A stretch of DNA of 64,000 nt, from positions 1 to 64,000 of the forward strand of contig CAWJMF010000001.1 of assembly GCA_963843945.1 (NCBI GenBank), read 5' to 3'. Shown here piece by piece: positions 1 to 9,965 of the stretch; within the stretch, counting starts at the first letter, position 1; every line of letters starts with the position of its first letter. A program made the translations under genes and the position numbers. The stretch is from CAWJMF01 sp963843945 (GTDB lineage Bacteria; Vulcanimicrobiota; Vulcanimicrobiia; Vulcanimicrobiales; Vulcanimicrobiaceae). A model generated the notes under the pieces. That model worked only from the letters and a program-made list of their open reading frames with translations. It ran no database searches and was not told the DNA's origin.

Positions 1-74
1 GGTAGCGCCAACGGGAGTCGAACCCGTCTCTCAGCCTTGAAAGGGCCGCGTCCTAACCGATAGACTATGGCGCC
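1..74 (-). tRNA. tRNA-Glu (TTC)
   Basis: A cloverleaf reads on the minus strand with anticodon loop CTTTCAA, giving TTC, a 5 bp anticodon stem, and a normal T arm with TTCGACT loop. The 3' ACC runs to the window edge, so a terminal encoded A of CCA could lie outside. U33 is normal here, unlike several tRNAs in the 54-58 kb array. Confidence 0.93.
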
Positions 75-80
75 GCAACG

Positions 81-152
81 TGGGCCCGGCTGGATTCGAA
101 CCAGCGCGCAACCAGTTATGAGCCGGCCGCTCTACCGCTGAGCTACAGGCCC
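81..152 (-). tRNA. tRNA with CAT anticodon (Met or lysidine-type Ile)
   Basis: A complete cloverleaf reads on the minus strand: acceptor GGGCCTG/CGGGCCC, D arm GCTCAGCGGTAGAGC, anticodon loop CTCATAA and T loop TTCGAAT. The CAT anticodon fits elongator Met or Ile with modified C34, and sequence alone does not separate them. It lies seven bases from the tRNA-Glu and is probably cotranscribed with it. Confidence 0.92.
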
Positions 153-259
153 ACAACCCGAACCGGCTCATTTTACCCTTCTGCCCATCCTCCTGGCTAC
201 CCTTACCGTCGATTCGCTCGGGGTCTTGCGCTGCGACGCGATTCGTGCAAGAATAGTTC

Positions 260-712
260 GTGACGAACGATCTTGAGGCGCTCGTCGAGGAAGTGGGGCG
301 GCTCTACCCGGCGATCTACCGCCGCTTTCACGTCTCGCACCAGGCGCTCGAGGGATCCGACGTCACGCCGCGGATGCTTTGGCTTCTCCAACACCTCGCG
401 CACGTCGGGCCGTCGACGCTCGGCGAGCTGGCCGCGCACTTGGGGATCAAGAAATCGTCCGCGACGGAACTGGTGGACCGGTTGGAACGCAAAGGGTTGG
501 TCGATCGGCTGCGTGACGAACGCGACGCACGTCGCGTCTTCGTCGGACTCACCCGTTCGGGACAGCGTCGCGCGAGCGAGCGCGTCGAGGTCCTCGAACA
601 CGGCGAGTTGCGCCAGGCGATCGCCGCAATGACGCCGGCCGAGCGGACCGCGCTCGTCCGCGGGATGCGCGCGCTCGTTCGCGCGGGAAAGAAGGACGAC
701 GATGCAATGTGA
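260..712 (+). CDS. MarR-family transcriptional regulator
   Basis: This 150-residue protein has the MarR layout: an N-terminal dimerisation helix, a winged helix-turn-helix at about residues 50-110 (LGELAAHLGIKKSSATELV, then a wing rich in D and R before FVGLT), and a C-terminal helix. The GTG start follows a short leader after the tRNA pair. The 3' end overlaps the next gene by 11 nt, so the zinc-ribbon protein is translationally linked and probably coregulated. MarR proteins usually repress neighbouring genes in response to small phenolic or oxidising ligands; the ligand is unknown here. Confidence 0.88.
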   Translation: MTNDLEALVEEVGRLYPAIYRRFHVSHQALEGSDVTPRMLWLLQHLAHVGPSTLGELAAHLGIKKSSATELVDRLERKGLVDRLRDERDARRVFVGLTRSGQRRASERVEVLEHGELRQAIAAMTPAERTALVRGMRALVRAGKKDDDAM

Positions 713-956
713 AAGCTGCGGCCGGCCGATGCACTCGGCCGAGGATCACGCCCCGAACGACGCGCACAGCCGTCACTGCAACTACTGCAGCAAACCCGAC
801 GGCGCGCTCCAGGATTTCGACGAGCGCTTCGAGCGCATGGTGCAATGGTCGATCCGCCAGGACGCCCTGCCGCGTCCCGAAGCCGAGGCAAAGACCCGCG
901 CCTACATGCGCACGATGCCGCTCTGGAAAGACCACCCGAGGCTCGCTGAGGTCTGA
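702..956 (+). CDS. Small zinc-ribbon protein
   Basis: This 84-residue protein carries two CxxC knuckles, C3/C6 and C26/C29, in a CxSCGRPM...HCNYCSKP arrangement typical of the putative zinc-ribbon family (PF12674-like). The C-terminal half is helical and charged, with a WxxHPRL ending. It overlaps the MarR gene by 11 nt. Proteins of this type often sit beside regulators, but no biochemical role is established. A zinc-bound fold is likely; the partner is unknown. Confidence 0.8.
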   Translation: MQCESCGRPMHSAEDHAPNDAHSRHCNYCSKPDGALQDFDERFERMVQWSIRQDALPRPEAEAKTRAYMRTMPLWKDHPRLAEV

Positions 957-1067
957 GCCCGCTTGTCACCACCTTCCTTCGGAGTGAAGGGCGAGCGGCG
1001 AGGATCGGGCATGACCAGCTGTCTCGGTGATTTTGCCCGAAGCGCCGGCTTGAGGTATCATCCGCGT

Positions 1068-1628
1068 ATGGCAATTGCCGCCGAGCGGCTTCACCGGATC
1101 ACCACCGACGTGTACGAGCGCATGGCGGAGAGCGGTTTGTTGCCGGAGCGCGGCATCGAGCTCATCGATGGCTTGGTTGTCACCATGAGTCCGAAGGGCG
1201 ATCGGCATTCCTATGCCGTCCGCCGCCTCACCGAACTTTTGGGAGATCAGCGGCAAGATCGATACGTGGTTTATGCCGATAGCCTCAGCCTCCGTATCGG
1301 CAAACACGACGAGCCGGAGCCCGACATCGCTGTTGCCCGAGCGATTCGGAGCTACTCCCGGGAGAGGCCGCGCGTTGACGAAATCGCTCTGATCGTCGAG
1401 GTCGCCGATTCGTCGCTCTCGTTTGATCTTGGATTGAAGAAAACGAAATACGCCCGCGCAGGAGTTCCGGAATACTGGGTCGTCGATCTGAGGGCAAACG
1501 CAATCCACGTCCTTCGAAATCCCTGCGCTGACGGTTACGCCGATCGGCGTGAAGCGCTGCCTGGCGCGACGATATCGCCGCAGGAGTACCCGGAGGTACT
1601 TATCGCCGTCTCATCCGTCCTAGAATAG
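1068..1628 (+). CDS. Uma2-family PD-(D/E)XK nuclease-like protein
   Basis: From the ATG at 1068 this is a 186-residue Uma2 protein (formerly DUF820). The fold signature is visible: ERGIELIDGLVV near the N-terminus, the acidic DEPEPDIAVAR strand, and the EVADSSLSFDLGLKKTKYA segment that supplies the E-x-K part of the PD-(D/E)XK core, followed by GVPEYWVVDL. A longer frame opens at 963, but the paralogue at 42802 shares the leader TGAGGTATCAT and the MAIA start, which favours 1068. Family members are predicted nucleases of unknown physiological role. No partner toxin or antitoxin gene is adjacent. Confidence 0.9.
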   Translation: MAIAAERLHRITTDVYERMAESGLLPERGIELIDGLVVTMSPKGDRHSYAVRRLTELLGDQRQDRYVVYADSLSLRIGKHDEPEPDIAVARAIRSYSRERPRVDEIALIVEVADSSLSFDLGLKKTKYARAGVPEYWVVDLRANAIHVLRNPCADGYADRREALPGATISPQEYPEVLIAVSSVLE

Positions 1629-1659
1629 ATCGGCTCTACCCAGGAATCTACCGCCGGGT

Positions 1660-3982
1660 TTACAGACAGGTGACGATCCCGATGTCCGGGACGCTCGACA
1701 AATCCTTTGGCACGTCGAGGATCGCGGTGCAGTGTACCTCGCCCCCTGAGGCGTCGACGGTTAAACGCGCGCCGGCCGGAAGATCCTCGAGATAAGCGAG
1801 ACCTTCATCGCCCACGGTCCACCGTAACTTCCCGGGCTCAAGCGAGAGCGTAGCGCCCGCCGGAACGACGCTCCCATCTCGATAGCGAGGTGCACGATGA
1901 GACCGCCGACGTGGACCTTGAACGGCACGATCAAGCCGCCTTTGGTGGAGGGCACGACAGTCTGCTGAGGTCGGTAGTACTGGCGCAAGCGGGAGGTCGC
2001 GAGGATCAAGCGTGATAGTATTGTCGGCAAACGAATGCAGACCAGGAACGATCGCGCGGCCGTATTGGTCCGTCGTCGCAACCAATCTGCCATCTAAGAG
2101 CACGCCCACGCCGGCGAATCCCGCCGCGTCGACGACGGCAAAGGCATCGTCGATCGGTTGGCTGGCGAATACGGAGCCGTCGATGAACGCGAGACCTCCG
2201 AGTAGTGAAGCCGAGCCGCAGGATGACCCGACTCGGAGGTCGGTGTCGAGTCGCCGAAGCGCGTGGCGAGATCGGCACCCAGCGAGATCGACTGCGAACG
2301 CCCATCTTCGAGACTTACATAGTAGCCAAACCGGACGCCGGCGATTCGCGAGGTCGATCGTACGTGACGATCGTGCTGCGCTACGCCGTTCGTCAACGTA
2401 CTGGCGGTGTTAAGCGTGCTCGGGCCAAGCGGAAGCATCGTGTTGAACGCAAGCGAGGTATTCCGATACTGTCCGGTCGTGTGCGTGGCACTGGCCTGAA
2501 TCCGAAGCGTTCCGAGCCGCAGCTGGTACCCGAGCGATGAGACTTGAATCGTGCCGAGCGGCTTTCCCAAGAGATCGACGCCGCTGCTTTGGGAGCCGTA
2601 AGAAAGCGATAGCGAACTCGAGCGAGACATCGAATAGCCGATCGACGCCGTCGTCGATACCGGACGCGACTCGGTTTGCTCGCTTCCAACTTGCGCAAAG
2701 CGCGACGAGCTGAGGCTGGCGTTTAAACCGGCGTTCCACGTGCGGCTCTGAAAAGAGTAGGCTCCGGTTAAGAGGCTCTGGATGCGGCTGCATCCGTCGC
2801 AGGTTCCTGCAACGCCACCGAGCTCGAAGGCGCCGACTCGCGGCCAACTCCAGCCGAAGCCGAGCCCGGCGTTTTTGGCGAGATTGTCGCCGGCGAGGAC
2901 CGCGGAGGCCGTCAACGAGTCGGTAATCCCGGTCCGGCCGCTTGCCGCAAAAAAGCCCGAGCCCGTGGAAAGGAGCGATTGATCGTAGGGACGCTCGAAG
3001 CCGGCCTCCAGCGAGAAATCGCTGACGCCACGCCGCAAGAACTCGGGCGCATTGTAATAGGGAACCGAGATCGTGCGTTCGTTTCCAAGCGAATCGCGAA
3101 CGACGAGTTCGACCTGACCCTCGCCATTGATAACGGGAAGATTTTGCAGCCGAAAGGGACCGCTATCGACTTGCTGACCGTTGGCCACGAGGACGTTGTT
3201 GACGTAAACGTTCAGGATGGATGGGCTCGTCGCGACGCCGCTGATCCCGAGGTCCGGACTCGTAACGAAGCTCGGATCGAGAGCAAAATCGCTGGCCCAC
3301 TGCACGCCGGTGAATTGAATCGCACTTCCGCCGGCCGTTATCAGCGGAAGTTCGGTGGTCGCCGTCCCAACCGTACGACGGAGTGCGAAGCGACGTTCTC
3401 GCGTTGCCAAGTAGCGGTCAAGGCGTTTAAGGCCGACGTGGAACCGGAGGCGAAGGTGAGCCCTGCGCTCGCGATTCCGGACGCGATCGGGAAAGCGCCA
3501 TTTAAGCTGCCGGCGGACGAAGCGCCCGACGCGCCTTCATTTTGCAAATACACGTCGTAGTTGAGCAACGCGCCGCGTGAAGGCAGCGCGGCTTTTGAGA
3601 CGCTCGCCGAGCGCGAACCCGTAACCGTTTGAGCGTCGAGCTCATCTTCAGGAACGGTCAGGTCGAGCCGCTCGTCCTTCTCGTCGATTGCTGTAGTGCG
3701 CTCTGGAATCGCAGATCAGCCGGTAGTAACTTACAGCGTCGACCTGCACGAGCGCAGCAGCATTCGGGTGGACGATGATCCGAAATGCCGTGAGATCGCG
3801 AAGCGCGGCATAGATCTCGCCCGATGCGTCCTTCACGACGATGGTACCCTTGCTGACATCGACACCATTGAGGCGGATCGCGAGAACCGTCGGTTCAAGC
3901 GCGACGTCGGCGGCATCGCAGACATCGAGATCCGGCAACCAAACACCGCGAGCACGAAGAGCGCCGCGAGCTTCGGCAGCAT
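1660..3982 (-). pseudogene. Fimbrial outer-membrane usher (FimD/CsuD type), frameshifted
   Basis: Usher features are spread over at least four reading-frame segments on the minus strand. They are a signal peptide starting MLPKLAALFVLAVFG near 3982; an N-terminal domain (VLAIRLNGVDVSKGTIVVKD, 3938-3650; NYDVYLQNEG, 3565-3345); a barrel and plug region open from 3410 to 2094 (NVYVNNVLVANGQQVDSGPF, then ELVVRDSLGNERTISVPYYN); and a C-terminal segment ending at 1660 (GVGVLLDGRLVATTDQYGRA). Order and spacing match an intact usher of about 770 residues. It would assemble pilin subunits across the outer membrane. Breaks may be real decay or assembly indels. Confidence 0.85.
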
Positions 3983-4019
3983 GCGATTTACGTTGGGCAG
4001 CTTCACGTTGCGGACGCGG

Positions 4020-4766
4020 CTACGAGTGTGGATCGAGCGCGAGGGTCGCATAGACGGGCGCGCCGGCTTGCGGTTTTGCCTCGAGCACAACGGCGCCGGC
4101 GGGTAGCGCGCCGCTTAGCGGAACGCGAAAGGCGTGACTCTCGCCCGGAAGAACGTAGCCGCCGCTCGAAGTGCCCACGAGCTGTTTTCGCCCGATGTCG
4201 CCGTAGACGTTCAGCTCGACGAACTTGGCGTGGACATCGCCGCGATTGGTTGCGGTGAACTCGAGGGTCTTGCCGCTTTCGCGCACCGTCCAGTCGAGAA
4301 GTGCAGGTTTGGCGATCTTCGCCCTCGACGAACACGGGAAGGCGCCAGGTTAGAGAAAATTGTACGCTCGCGGAACCCTGAATCTTGGGGGGCACCTCGG
4401 CGATCACCAGTCGGTACGCCTCTCGCGCGAACCTGAAGGCGGATGGCGCAGTGCAATGCGAACGATGCGCGACTCGCCCGGACGCGAGCGTCATCACCGG
4501 AGGGACGACCAGAATACCGTCGGCGGGTCCAAGCTGTTCTCTGTCCGCGGCATTCGTCCAAGAGAACGCGCGAACTTGAAAGATCGTCGAGTTGGCTTCG
4601 TTGTTCGTAACCGTGAGCGCTGCGGAGGGCTGGCGCGCACTGAGGCTCGCGCCGGTCGGGCTGACGGTGATCCGCTTCCGGGGGCTGCATGGCCCCCGGA
4701 AGCGGAAGCCGCAACGAGCGCGACTCCGAGAGCAATCCGCAGAGAGACAACACGAAGTCGTTGCAT
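4020..4766 (-). pseudogene. PapD-like periplasmic pilus chaperone, frameshifted
   Basis: The ATG at 4766 gives a signal peptide (MQRLRVVSLRIALGVALVAAS). After a frame change the first immunoglobulin-like domain appears: LSVSPTGASLSA, LTVTNNEANSTIFQV and EQLGPADGILVVPPV. This is followed by the subunit-binding strand region AYRLVIAEVP. The second domain is in a third frame, 4286-4020 (FTATNRGDVHAKFVELNVYGD). These are standard pilus chaperone blocks in the right order, with at least three frame changes. The gene lies between the pilins and the usher, as in csu-type operons. Confidence 0.85.
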
Positions 4767-4777
4767 GTCAGTGCCGC

Positions 4778-5314
4778 CTAGACGCTGAAAGCGACCGCGA
4801 CGGAGTCGGCATAGAGCCCGTTTGCCGAACCCGGCAGCGACGGAATCCCGAACTCGAGCGAGCATTGAGGGAGCCGCCTCCCGCCGGAATCGATCCGGTC
4901 AGGGCAAACGCGGTGCCGTTCTTGACTTGCTGCGATGCACTAGCTGCAAGCGACTGACGGGGACGAGGAGATGCCACCGTCGCAAACGATGAAGGGAATC
5001 AAGTTGCTTCCGTTTGCCATCGCATAGGCTGGAGCGGTTCCGAGCGAGTCGGTCAGGGTGACGGTGACGCCGCTTTCGGCGCCATTGCATTGCAGGAGCA
5101 ACGAACCCACTTGTGTGTCCGGTGCCGTGAACGCCGAGGCGGTGAGGGCCCCGAAGTTGACCGACGGATACTGGGCGTTGCAGCTTGCTGTTGGCGGAGG
5201 CGGAGCGCTGCTCGGATTGATGAGCACGCTAACCGGAATCGAGCCGGTCGTGACGGCAAGGGCGGGGGATGCCAGTGCAACCATGGCGGCTGCACCGATG
5301 AGCAGATGTTTCAC
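4778..5314 (-). pseudogene. Spore coat U-domain pilin subunit, frameshifted (third copy)
   Basis: The ATG at 5314 begins a signal peptide (MKHLLIGAAAMVALASPALA). The body is a spore-coat-U/Csu pilin, with paired cysteines (ASCNAQYPSVNFG, LLLQCNGAE) and SGVTVTLTDSLG. The frame breaks near 4960 after SPSVAC. The remaining strands (VKNGTAFALTGSIPAGG; LPGSANGLYADSVAVAFSV) continue in other frames to a stop at 4778. The final beta strand ends in alternating hydrophobics, as expected for donor-strand subunits. It immediately precedes the chaperone gene. Confidence 0.82.
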
Positions 5315-5337
5315 TGGTATTCTCCTTTTGGTTGTGG

Positions 5338-5846
5338 TTAGTAAGTGACGGTGACGTTGATGGTAGTCGGCGTACGACCCGGTCGCGAGCGTCGTGGTCG
5401 ATGTGACTGGGATCGTAGCCGTTATGGGCCACGAGACGCTGCCGATTAAATAAGCGCCGATGGAGAACAGCGACGAGCTGTTGACGATCGGAGCGCAGCC
5501 TCGGCACGGCGATGGTGTAGCAGAGTTGGAACGCGAGCGACACGCCTGTTCCGGTCAAGATAAAGTCGTAAGGATCGCCGTCCGAACGACCGTCCGAGAA
5601 CGTCACGAAGTACGTAGTTCGCGTGCAACTCCAACCCGATAGGGTTGTCGAAGCGGTGAGGTTACTCTTCGGTGAATTTCCTGTCTCGGGAAAGAGGAGT
5701 TCAGGCGCCTGGACGGAGCCCGAACACGTCTCGTTCACGTTGAGGGCGGCGTCCATGACGCCGTTTAGCGAGGCTGCGTTCGCCGCGTGTCCGAGTGACA
5801 ACGCAAAGACGAAGATGATTGACGCGATGAAACGGGCTTTGCGCAT
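5338..5846 (-). pseudogene. Spore coat U-domain pilin subunit, frameshifted (second copy)
   Basis: Signal peptide MRKARFIASIIFVFALSLGHA is followed by ALNVNETCSGSVQAPELLF, CTRTTYFVTFSDGR and YDFILTGTGVSLAFQLCYTI, a spore-coat-U pilin pattern. The original frame is lost after about residue 115. The canonical C-terminal strand TINVTVTY with TAA stop is present in another frame at 5338-5365. A frameshift, not a different ending, therefore explains the odd arginine-rich continuation of the first frame. Confidence 0.83.
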
Positions 5847-5933
5847 GAGATGCTCCTCCGAAACGCTTGGGTGCCAACCCCAGCCTATCGATGCGTCTTA
5901 CGCAACCCTTACGCGATCGCGAAGCGCGCGCGT

Positions 5934-6506
5934 TCAGTACGTCAAGCTGGACGTCGATCGAAGCGCGAAGAACGTTGTCGCCGGCCGCCGCGGGCTCGAC
6001 GAGGGCGAACGCGGTGAAGCGGAACGCGCCCTCATGCGAAGGCGGTAGAGGGATCGCTCCCGCAGATGCCGGCCGAATTCCGTACGAGCGTCGTGGCACA
6101 CGTAGCGGTGCTTTCGGAGAAGGCTCGACCTTGCGCCGCAGTCCGGGCAGATGAAAAAATCGACCAGCTGACCGTTTTGCGATCGAAGCGTAAACGAGGT
6201 CGTGCCGCTGCCGCGGCCGTCATCGGAAAGCGTCAGTTGCATACCGGTCTGCATACAGCTGTACTCGATCGCACCAGTCGCCGAATACACGGCCGGCGAT
6301 TGCGAACCGCCCGCTCGTCGCAGCTCGAAAAGAAGTGGCGTACTCCACATCGTGCAGCGACCGGTTTGCGGCGAGGCGGGCACGGCGTGCGAGCTGGTTC
6401 GGACCGTTGGGCGCGCGGCCGCCGGCCGCAGTCCGAAACCGAGCGCCGAAAATACCGCGAGCGCGGCAACGCCCGTGCCCGCAAACGCGATGCGGAATCT
6501 AGCCAC
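5934..6506 (-). pseudogene. Spore coat U-domain pilin subunit, frameshifted (first copy)
   Basis: This is the first gene of the pilus operon. The signal peptide is MARFRIAFAGTGVAALAVFSALG. The mature part has QTGRCTMWSTPLLFEL, AIEYSCMQTGMQLTLSDDG and VDFFICPDCG, then breaks near 6110. RFTAFALVEPAAAGDNVLRASID follows in the second frame, and a third frame gives the final LTY stop at 5934. Three tandem pilins followed by chaperone and usher match Csu-like archaic chaperone-usher pili, which promote surface attachment in other bacteria. Confidence 0.82.
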
Positions 6507-6690
6507 CTTGCCTCCAACGGAGAAATCGTGCGGGCCGGACCGGCGGCTGGGAAGCGGCCCGAGACCCGCTCACGAGAGTAAATTCGCCAAAGCTTCGCGG
6601 GGCTTGCAATCGGAAGCCGCCCGAAAGCCGGTTGTGCTACGATCCTCTCGTCCAACCCCTCGCTAGCTTTAAAGCAGAAGGAAGCCCAAA

Positions 6691-7038
6691 ATGAATTCTC
6701 GTTTTTTTAGTGGCTCGTTACGAGTTCTCGGAGTCACCGCTCTCGCCACCGCTCTTGCGACAGCCGCCGCGACCTCGCTGCGGGCTGCGACGCCCTTGCC
6801 GATCGCGACTCCGTTGCCGTGTACCGGACTCCCCGACAACGCAAAGGCCTGCATCGAACCCAACGGCATTCCCGTGCTTTCCGACATCGGTTTCACGGCT
6901 GGGTATAGCCTCGTAATGGTCGCTCCGAACCAGTGGCAACTTAAACACGGCGCGACGATCGTCGCCAAGATTGCTCGTAGCAGCTCCCTAACGGGCGTCG
7001 ACGCCCAGACGCCGGTGATTATAAACTACCTGCACTAG
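6691..7038 (+). CDS. Small exported protein of unknown function
   Basis: This 115-residue protein has a clear Sec signal peptide (residues 1-33, ending SLRAATP) and a short mature domain with two cysteines (PCTGLPDNAKACIEP) that could form one disulfide. It ends in a beta-rich INYLH tail. AGAAGGAAG at 6677-6685 is a good ribosome site for the ATG at 6691. It is divergent from the pilus operon and its last four bases overlap the end of the convergent LuxR gene. I do not recognise a family. Confidence 0.75.
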   Translation: MNSRFFSGSLRVLGVTALATALATAAATSLRAATPLPIATPLPCTGLPDNAKACIEPNGIPVLSDIGFTAGYSLVMVAPNQWQLKHGATIVAKIARSSSLTGVDAQTPVIINYLH

Positions 7039-9779
7039 TCGCTCGCGACGCTTAACAAAAGCAACTCCGCGCGAGAACGCACGCCGAGCTTCCGATAGGC
7101 AGCCGCGACGTGTGACTCTACGGTGCGTTCGCTCAACGACAATTCGCTCGCGATCGCACTGTTCGACAACCCGCGAACGACGAGGTTCACGACCTCCCGT
7201 TCGCGGGGTGTCAGTTCCCCGATCGCGGTTCCACGTCCACCCGACGACAAGCGCCGCTGCGTTCGTCTTGCCCCGATGCGCTCGCAGATCACTGCCGCGC
7301 GACTGCCTTGTCCGGCCAGCGCATACGCTTCTGCTTCGAGCAAGGGCATGTGGAGATCCGCAAACAGCCGCGCCGCAACCTCGGCGCGACGAATCGAATC
7401 GGCTTTGCTGCCGAAGCGAGCGGCCTTGTATGCGTGGAATAGATCCGTGCAGGCCCGGACGTACGAATTCGGAGCACTCTCCTGCGAACGCAGCAACTCC
7501 TCGGCGACTTCGTTTTCTACTGCACCGCAGCACACCGCAACGGGGATGGCGAGCTCGCAAGCCAGATCGTCACCTGGTGACGGTGAGGCGAGCATCTCGT
7601 TAAGCAGATTCGCCGCTCCCGCTTCGTCGCCGTCCGCGAGGTGCTTTTCGGCAAGCGCAGCCGCCAAATGCCCAAACAGCCTCGAGTCCTTTTCGGCCCG
7701 CGCGCGGGCAAGAAGCCCGTCGGAGTAGCTACGCTCGAAGAGCGCCTCATCCCGGAGGACGATGGACAACGTTATCCCAAGCAGAGCCGTCAGAACTTGC
7801 ATCGTCAGCGATTCGCGCGTTTCCGCCAGGAGCTCTTGCAGTTGTGCCCGCGCTTCCTCGAGCCTGCCGGCATAAAGCAAAGCTTGCACGAAGCCGGCCC
7901 GCGCAAACGTGATGTTGTACAGCGCTCCGAAGCGCGTCGCCTCGGCTACGACCGCCTGCAGCGCCGGAAGGGCCAGATCGATCCGGCCGATCTTCATGGC
8001 TTCCAGTCCGAAGTTGGTGGACGCCATCGCAGTAAGAGCGGGACCGCCGCCGGAGCGGCGAGCCGCGAGCGTCGCGTCCTGGAAGTTCGTTTGCCATCCA
8101 TCCCAGTCGCGCCGAGCAAAGAGCAGTGAGGCACGAACCGAGTGGAAGAGAACCACGTCGTCGGGAGCTGCAGCCGCCAACAGGGGTTCCGCCTTGTCGA
8201 GTTGCTGCGCCGTTTTCTCCCAGTCGTTGTTGAGCATGTTCAGTTGCGCGAGGCGAATGAACAGTTCGGCGCGCAAGCGCTCGCCGGGCGCCAGCCGCTC
8301 AAGTTCCGCTGCCCGCCCGAGCGCCAGGAACGCCGCTTCGATGTCCCCGTGCCGCCGATGCGCTAACGCGAGCTCGACAAAACACGCCGCGGCGGTCTTG
8401 TGGTCGTCCATTTGCGAGTAGAGGGCGGTCGCCAGCTCGAGGTGTTCGACGCTCTTCTGCGCGTTGCCGAGAACGAAGTGCGCCTCCGCTGCGCCCTTAT
8501 GTAAGCCCGCGCGGTCGAGATCTGCATGCGCGCCGCAGGCCAGGGCTCGTTCGTACTGTTCGAAGGCTTCGCGGTAGGCGTAGCGCTCGTGCGCCTCCTT
8601 CGCAGCGGCCGCCGCGTGCGGGGCACACTGCGCAAACGCTGCCCCGTTCCAGTAGTGGTCGGAAAGTTCCATCGAGCGCGAAGCAAAGTCCGGTTCGCGT
8701 TCGATCTCCTCTGCGATGCGCAGGTGCATCGCGCGGAGTTCGATCAACAACATCCCGGAGAGGATCGTTTCACGTACGAGCGCATGACGGAACACGAACC
8801 AGCCCAGTTCGACGCGGTCTTCCACGAGAAGATTCTCCTGGACGGCGAGTCGCAGAAAGGCGAGCACTTCCGTTTCGGCTTGACCGCTGACGCGCTCGAG
8901 GAACGCGACGCGAAAGCGCCGGCCGACGAGCGCCGCCGTTTCCAAGAGACGCAATTCGACCGGGCTGAAGCGCCGCAGGCGTTCCAAGATCGCAGCGCGC
9001 AGGGAGTTCGGCAACGCGACGGTGCTGTCGCTTTTTCGATCCACTCCGGCCTTAAGGAGCTCCTCGGCGAAGAGCGGATTGCCTTCGCACTTGAGGCGCA
9101 CGTCGCGTATCACGCCCGGCGCGGGCGATTCTCGATGCGCCAAGGTCGCGTCGATCAGCGCCTGGATCCCCGCCTGCGGCAGCGGCTCGAGCTCGAAGCG
9201 CTGGACGTTTTCGCGTCGCTCGAGCCGGCCCAGCGCGACCGCGAGCGGCTGCCCGGGTGCGAGGGCCTCGGAGCGATAGCCGAGTACCAGCAGGACGCGT
9301 AGCGCGGAGAGCTCGACGGCCAGGAACTGGACGATCTCAAGCGTAGCGGTGTCGGCCCAGTGCAGATCGTCGATCACAATCACGATCGGGCGCTCGGCAC
9401 ACGCCCGGCGCAGAACGTCGGCGACCCGCTGGAAGAGCACGAGCTTCCCAAGGGCTCGATCCGGCGGTGCCGGATCTTCGAAGAGCGCGACGCTCCCGAG
9501 CTTCGCGCGCGAAGCTGCCTCGATCGCGCCGAGGATCGTCTGTATTGGACCGAGCGGCGCCGGCGCAAATTCGAGGCACGCCGCGCCGAAGCTCGCGACG
9601 CCGCGGGGAAGGCTTTTGCGAAACTCGGTCAGGAACCGCGTTTTCCCGATCCCCGCCTCGCCTGAAACGATCGCCACCGCGCCGCGGCCGGTCGCGGCCT
9701 GGCGTGCCAGCTCGAGGAGCCCGAAAAGCTCCGCATCCCGGTCTATAAACCGGGGACAGTACAGAGGGGTCCCGATCAA
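7035..9779 (-). CDS. Large ATP-binding LuxR-family regulator (LAL type)
   Basis: This 914-residue, uninterrupted protein has an N-terminal AAA/STAND ATPase, a long helical TPR-like middle (about 330-820) and a C-terminal LuxR helix-turn-helix. Walker A is GEAGIGKT at residues 40-47 and Walker B is VIVIDDLHWAD. The HTH reads LTPREREVVNLVVRGLSNSAIASELSLS followed by ERTVESHV. This is the MalT-like LAL architecture: ligand binding to the helical repeats drives ATP-dependent oligomerisation and DNA binding. Start is TTG at 9779. The target is unknown; a BTAD-type regulator is divergent from it. Confidence 0.92.
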   Translation of the reverse strand: MIGTPLYCPRFIDRDAELFGLLELARQAATGRGAVAIVSGEAGIGKTRFLTEFRKSLPRGVASFGAACLEFAPAPLGPIQTILGAIEAASRAKLGSVALFEDPAPPDRALGKLVLFQRVADVLRRACAERPIVIVIDDLHWADTATLEIVQFLAVELSALRVLLVLGYRSEALAPGQPLAVALGRLERRENVQRFELEPLPQAGIQALIDATLAHRESPAPGVIRDVRLKCEGNPLFAEELLKAGVDRKSDSTVALPNSLRAAILERLRRFSPVELRLLETAALVGRRFRVAFLERVSGQAETEVLAFLRLAVQENLLVEDRVELGWFVFRHALVRETILSGMLLIELRAMHLRIAEEIEREPDFASRSMELSDHYWNGAAFAQCAPHAAAAAKEAHERYAYREAFEQYERALACGAHADLDRAGLHKGAAEAHFVLGNAQKSVEHLELATALYSQMDDHKTAAACFVELALAHRRHGDIEAAFLALGRAAELERLAPGERLRAELFIRLAQLNMLNNDWEKTAQQLDKAEPLLAAAAPDDVVLFHSVRASLLFARRDWDGWQTNFQDATLAARRSGGGPALTAMASTNFGLEAMKIGRIDLALPALQAVVAEATRFGALYNITFARAGFVQALLYAGRLEEARAQLQELLAETRESLTMQVLTALLGITLSIVLRDEALFERSYSDGLLARARAEKDSRLFGHLAAALAEKHLADGDEAGAANLLNEMLASPSPGDDLACELAIPVAVCCGAVENEVAEELLRSQESAPNSYVRACTDLFHAYKAARFGSKADSIRRAEVAARLFADLHMPLLEAEAYALAGQGSRAAVICERIGARRTQRRLSSGGRGTAIGELTPREREVVNLVVRGLSNSAIASELSLSERTVESHVAAAYRKLGVRSRAELLLLSVASD

Positions 9780-9965
9780 GCCGCGCCGCCTTACAGCTCC
9801 GCTAGGCCAAAACTAATCCGGCACGGCAGGAAATCCTCCCGGCGCTGCCTCGCTCTCCGTACCGCATTTAGGTACTGGCCCGGATATCTCGCCAGGTCCG
9901 AGCTCGCTACGATTTCGTCTATCAAAGCACGCGCTGCTTACGCGGCGCAGACGAGGTCGAATACC

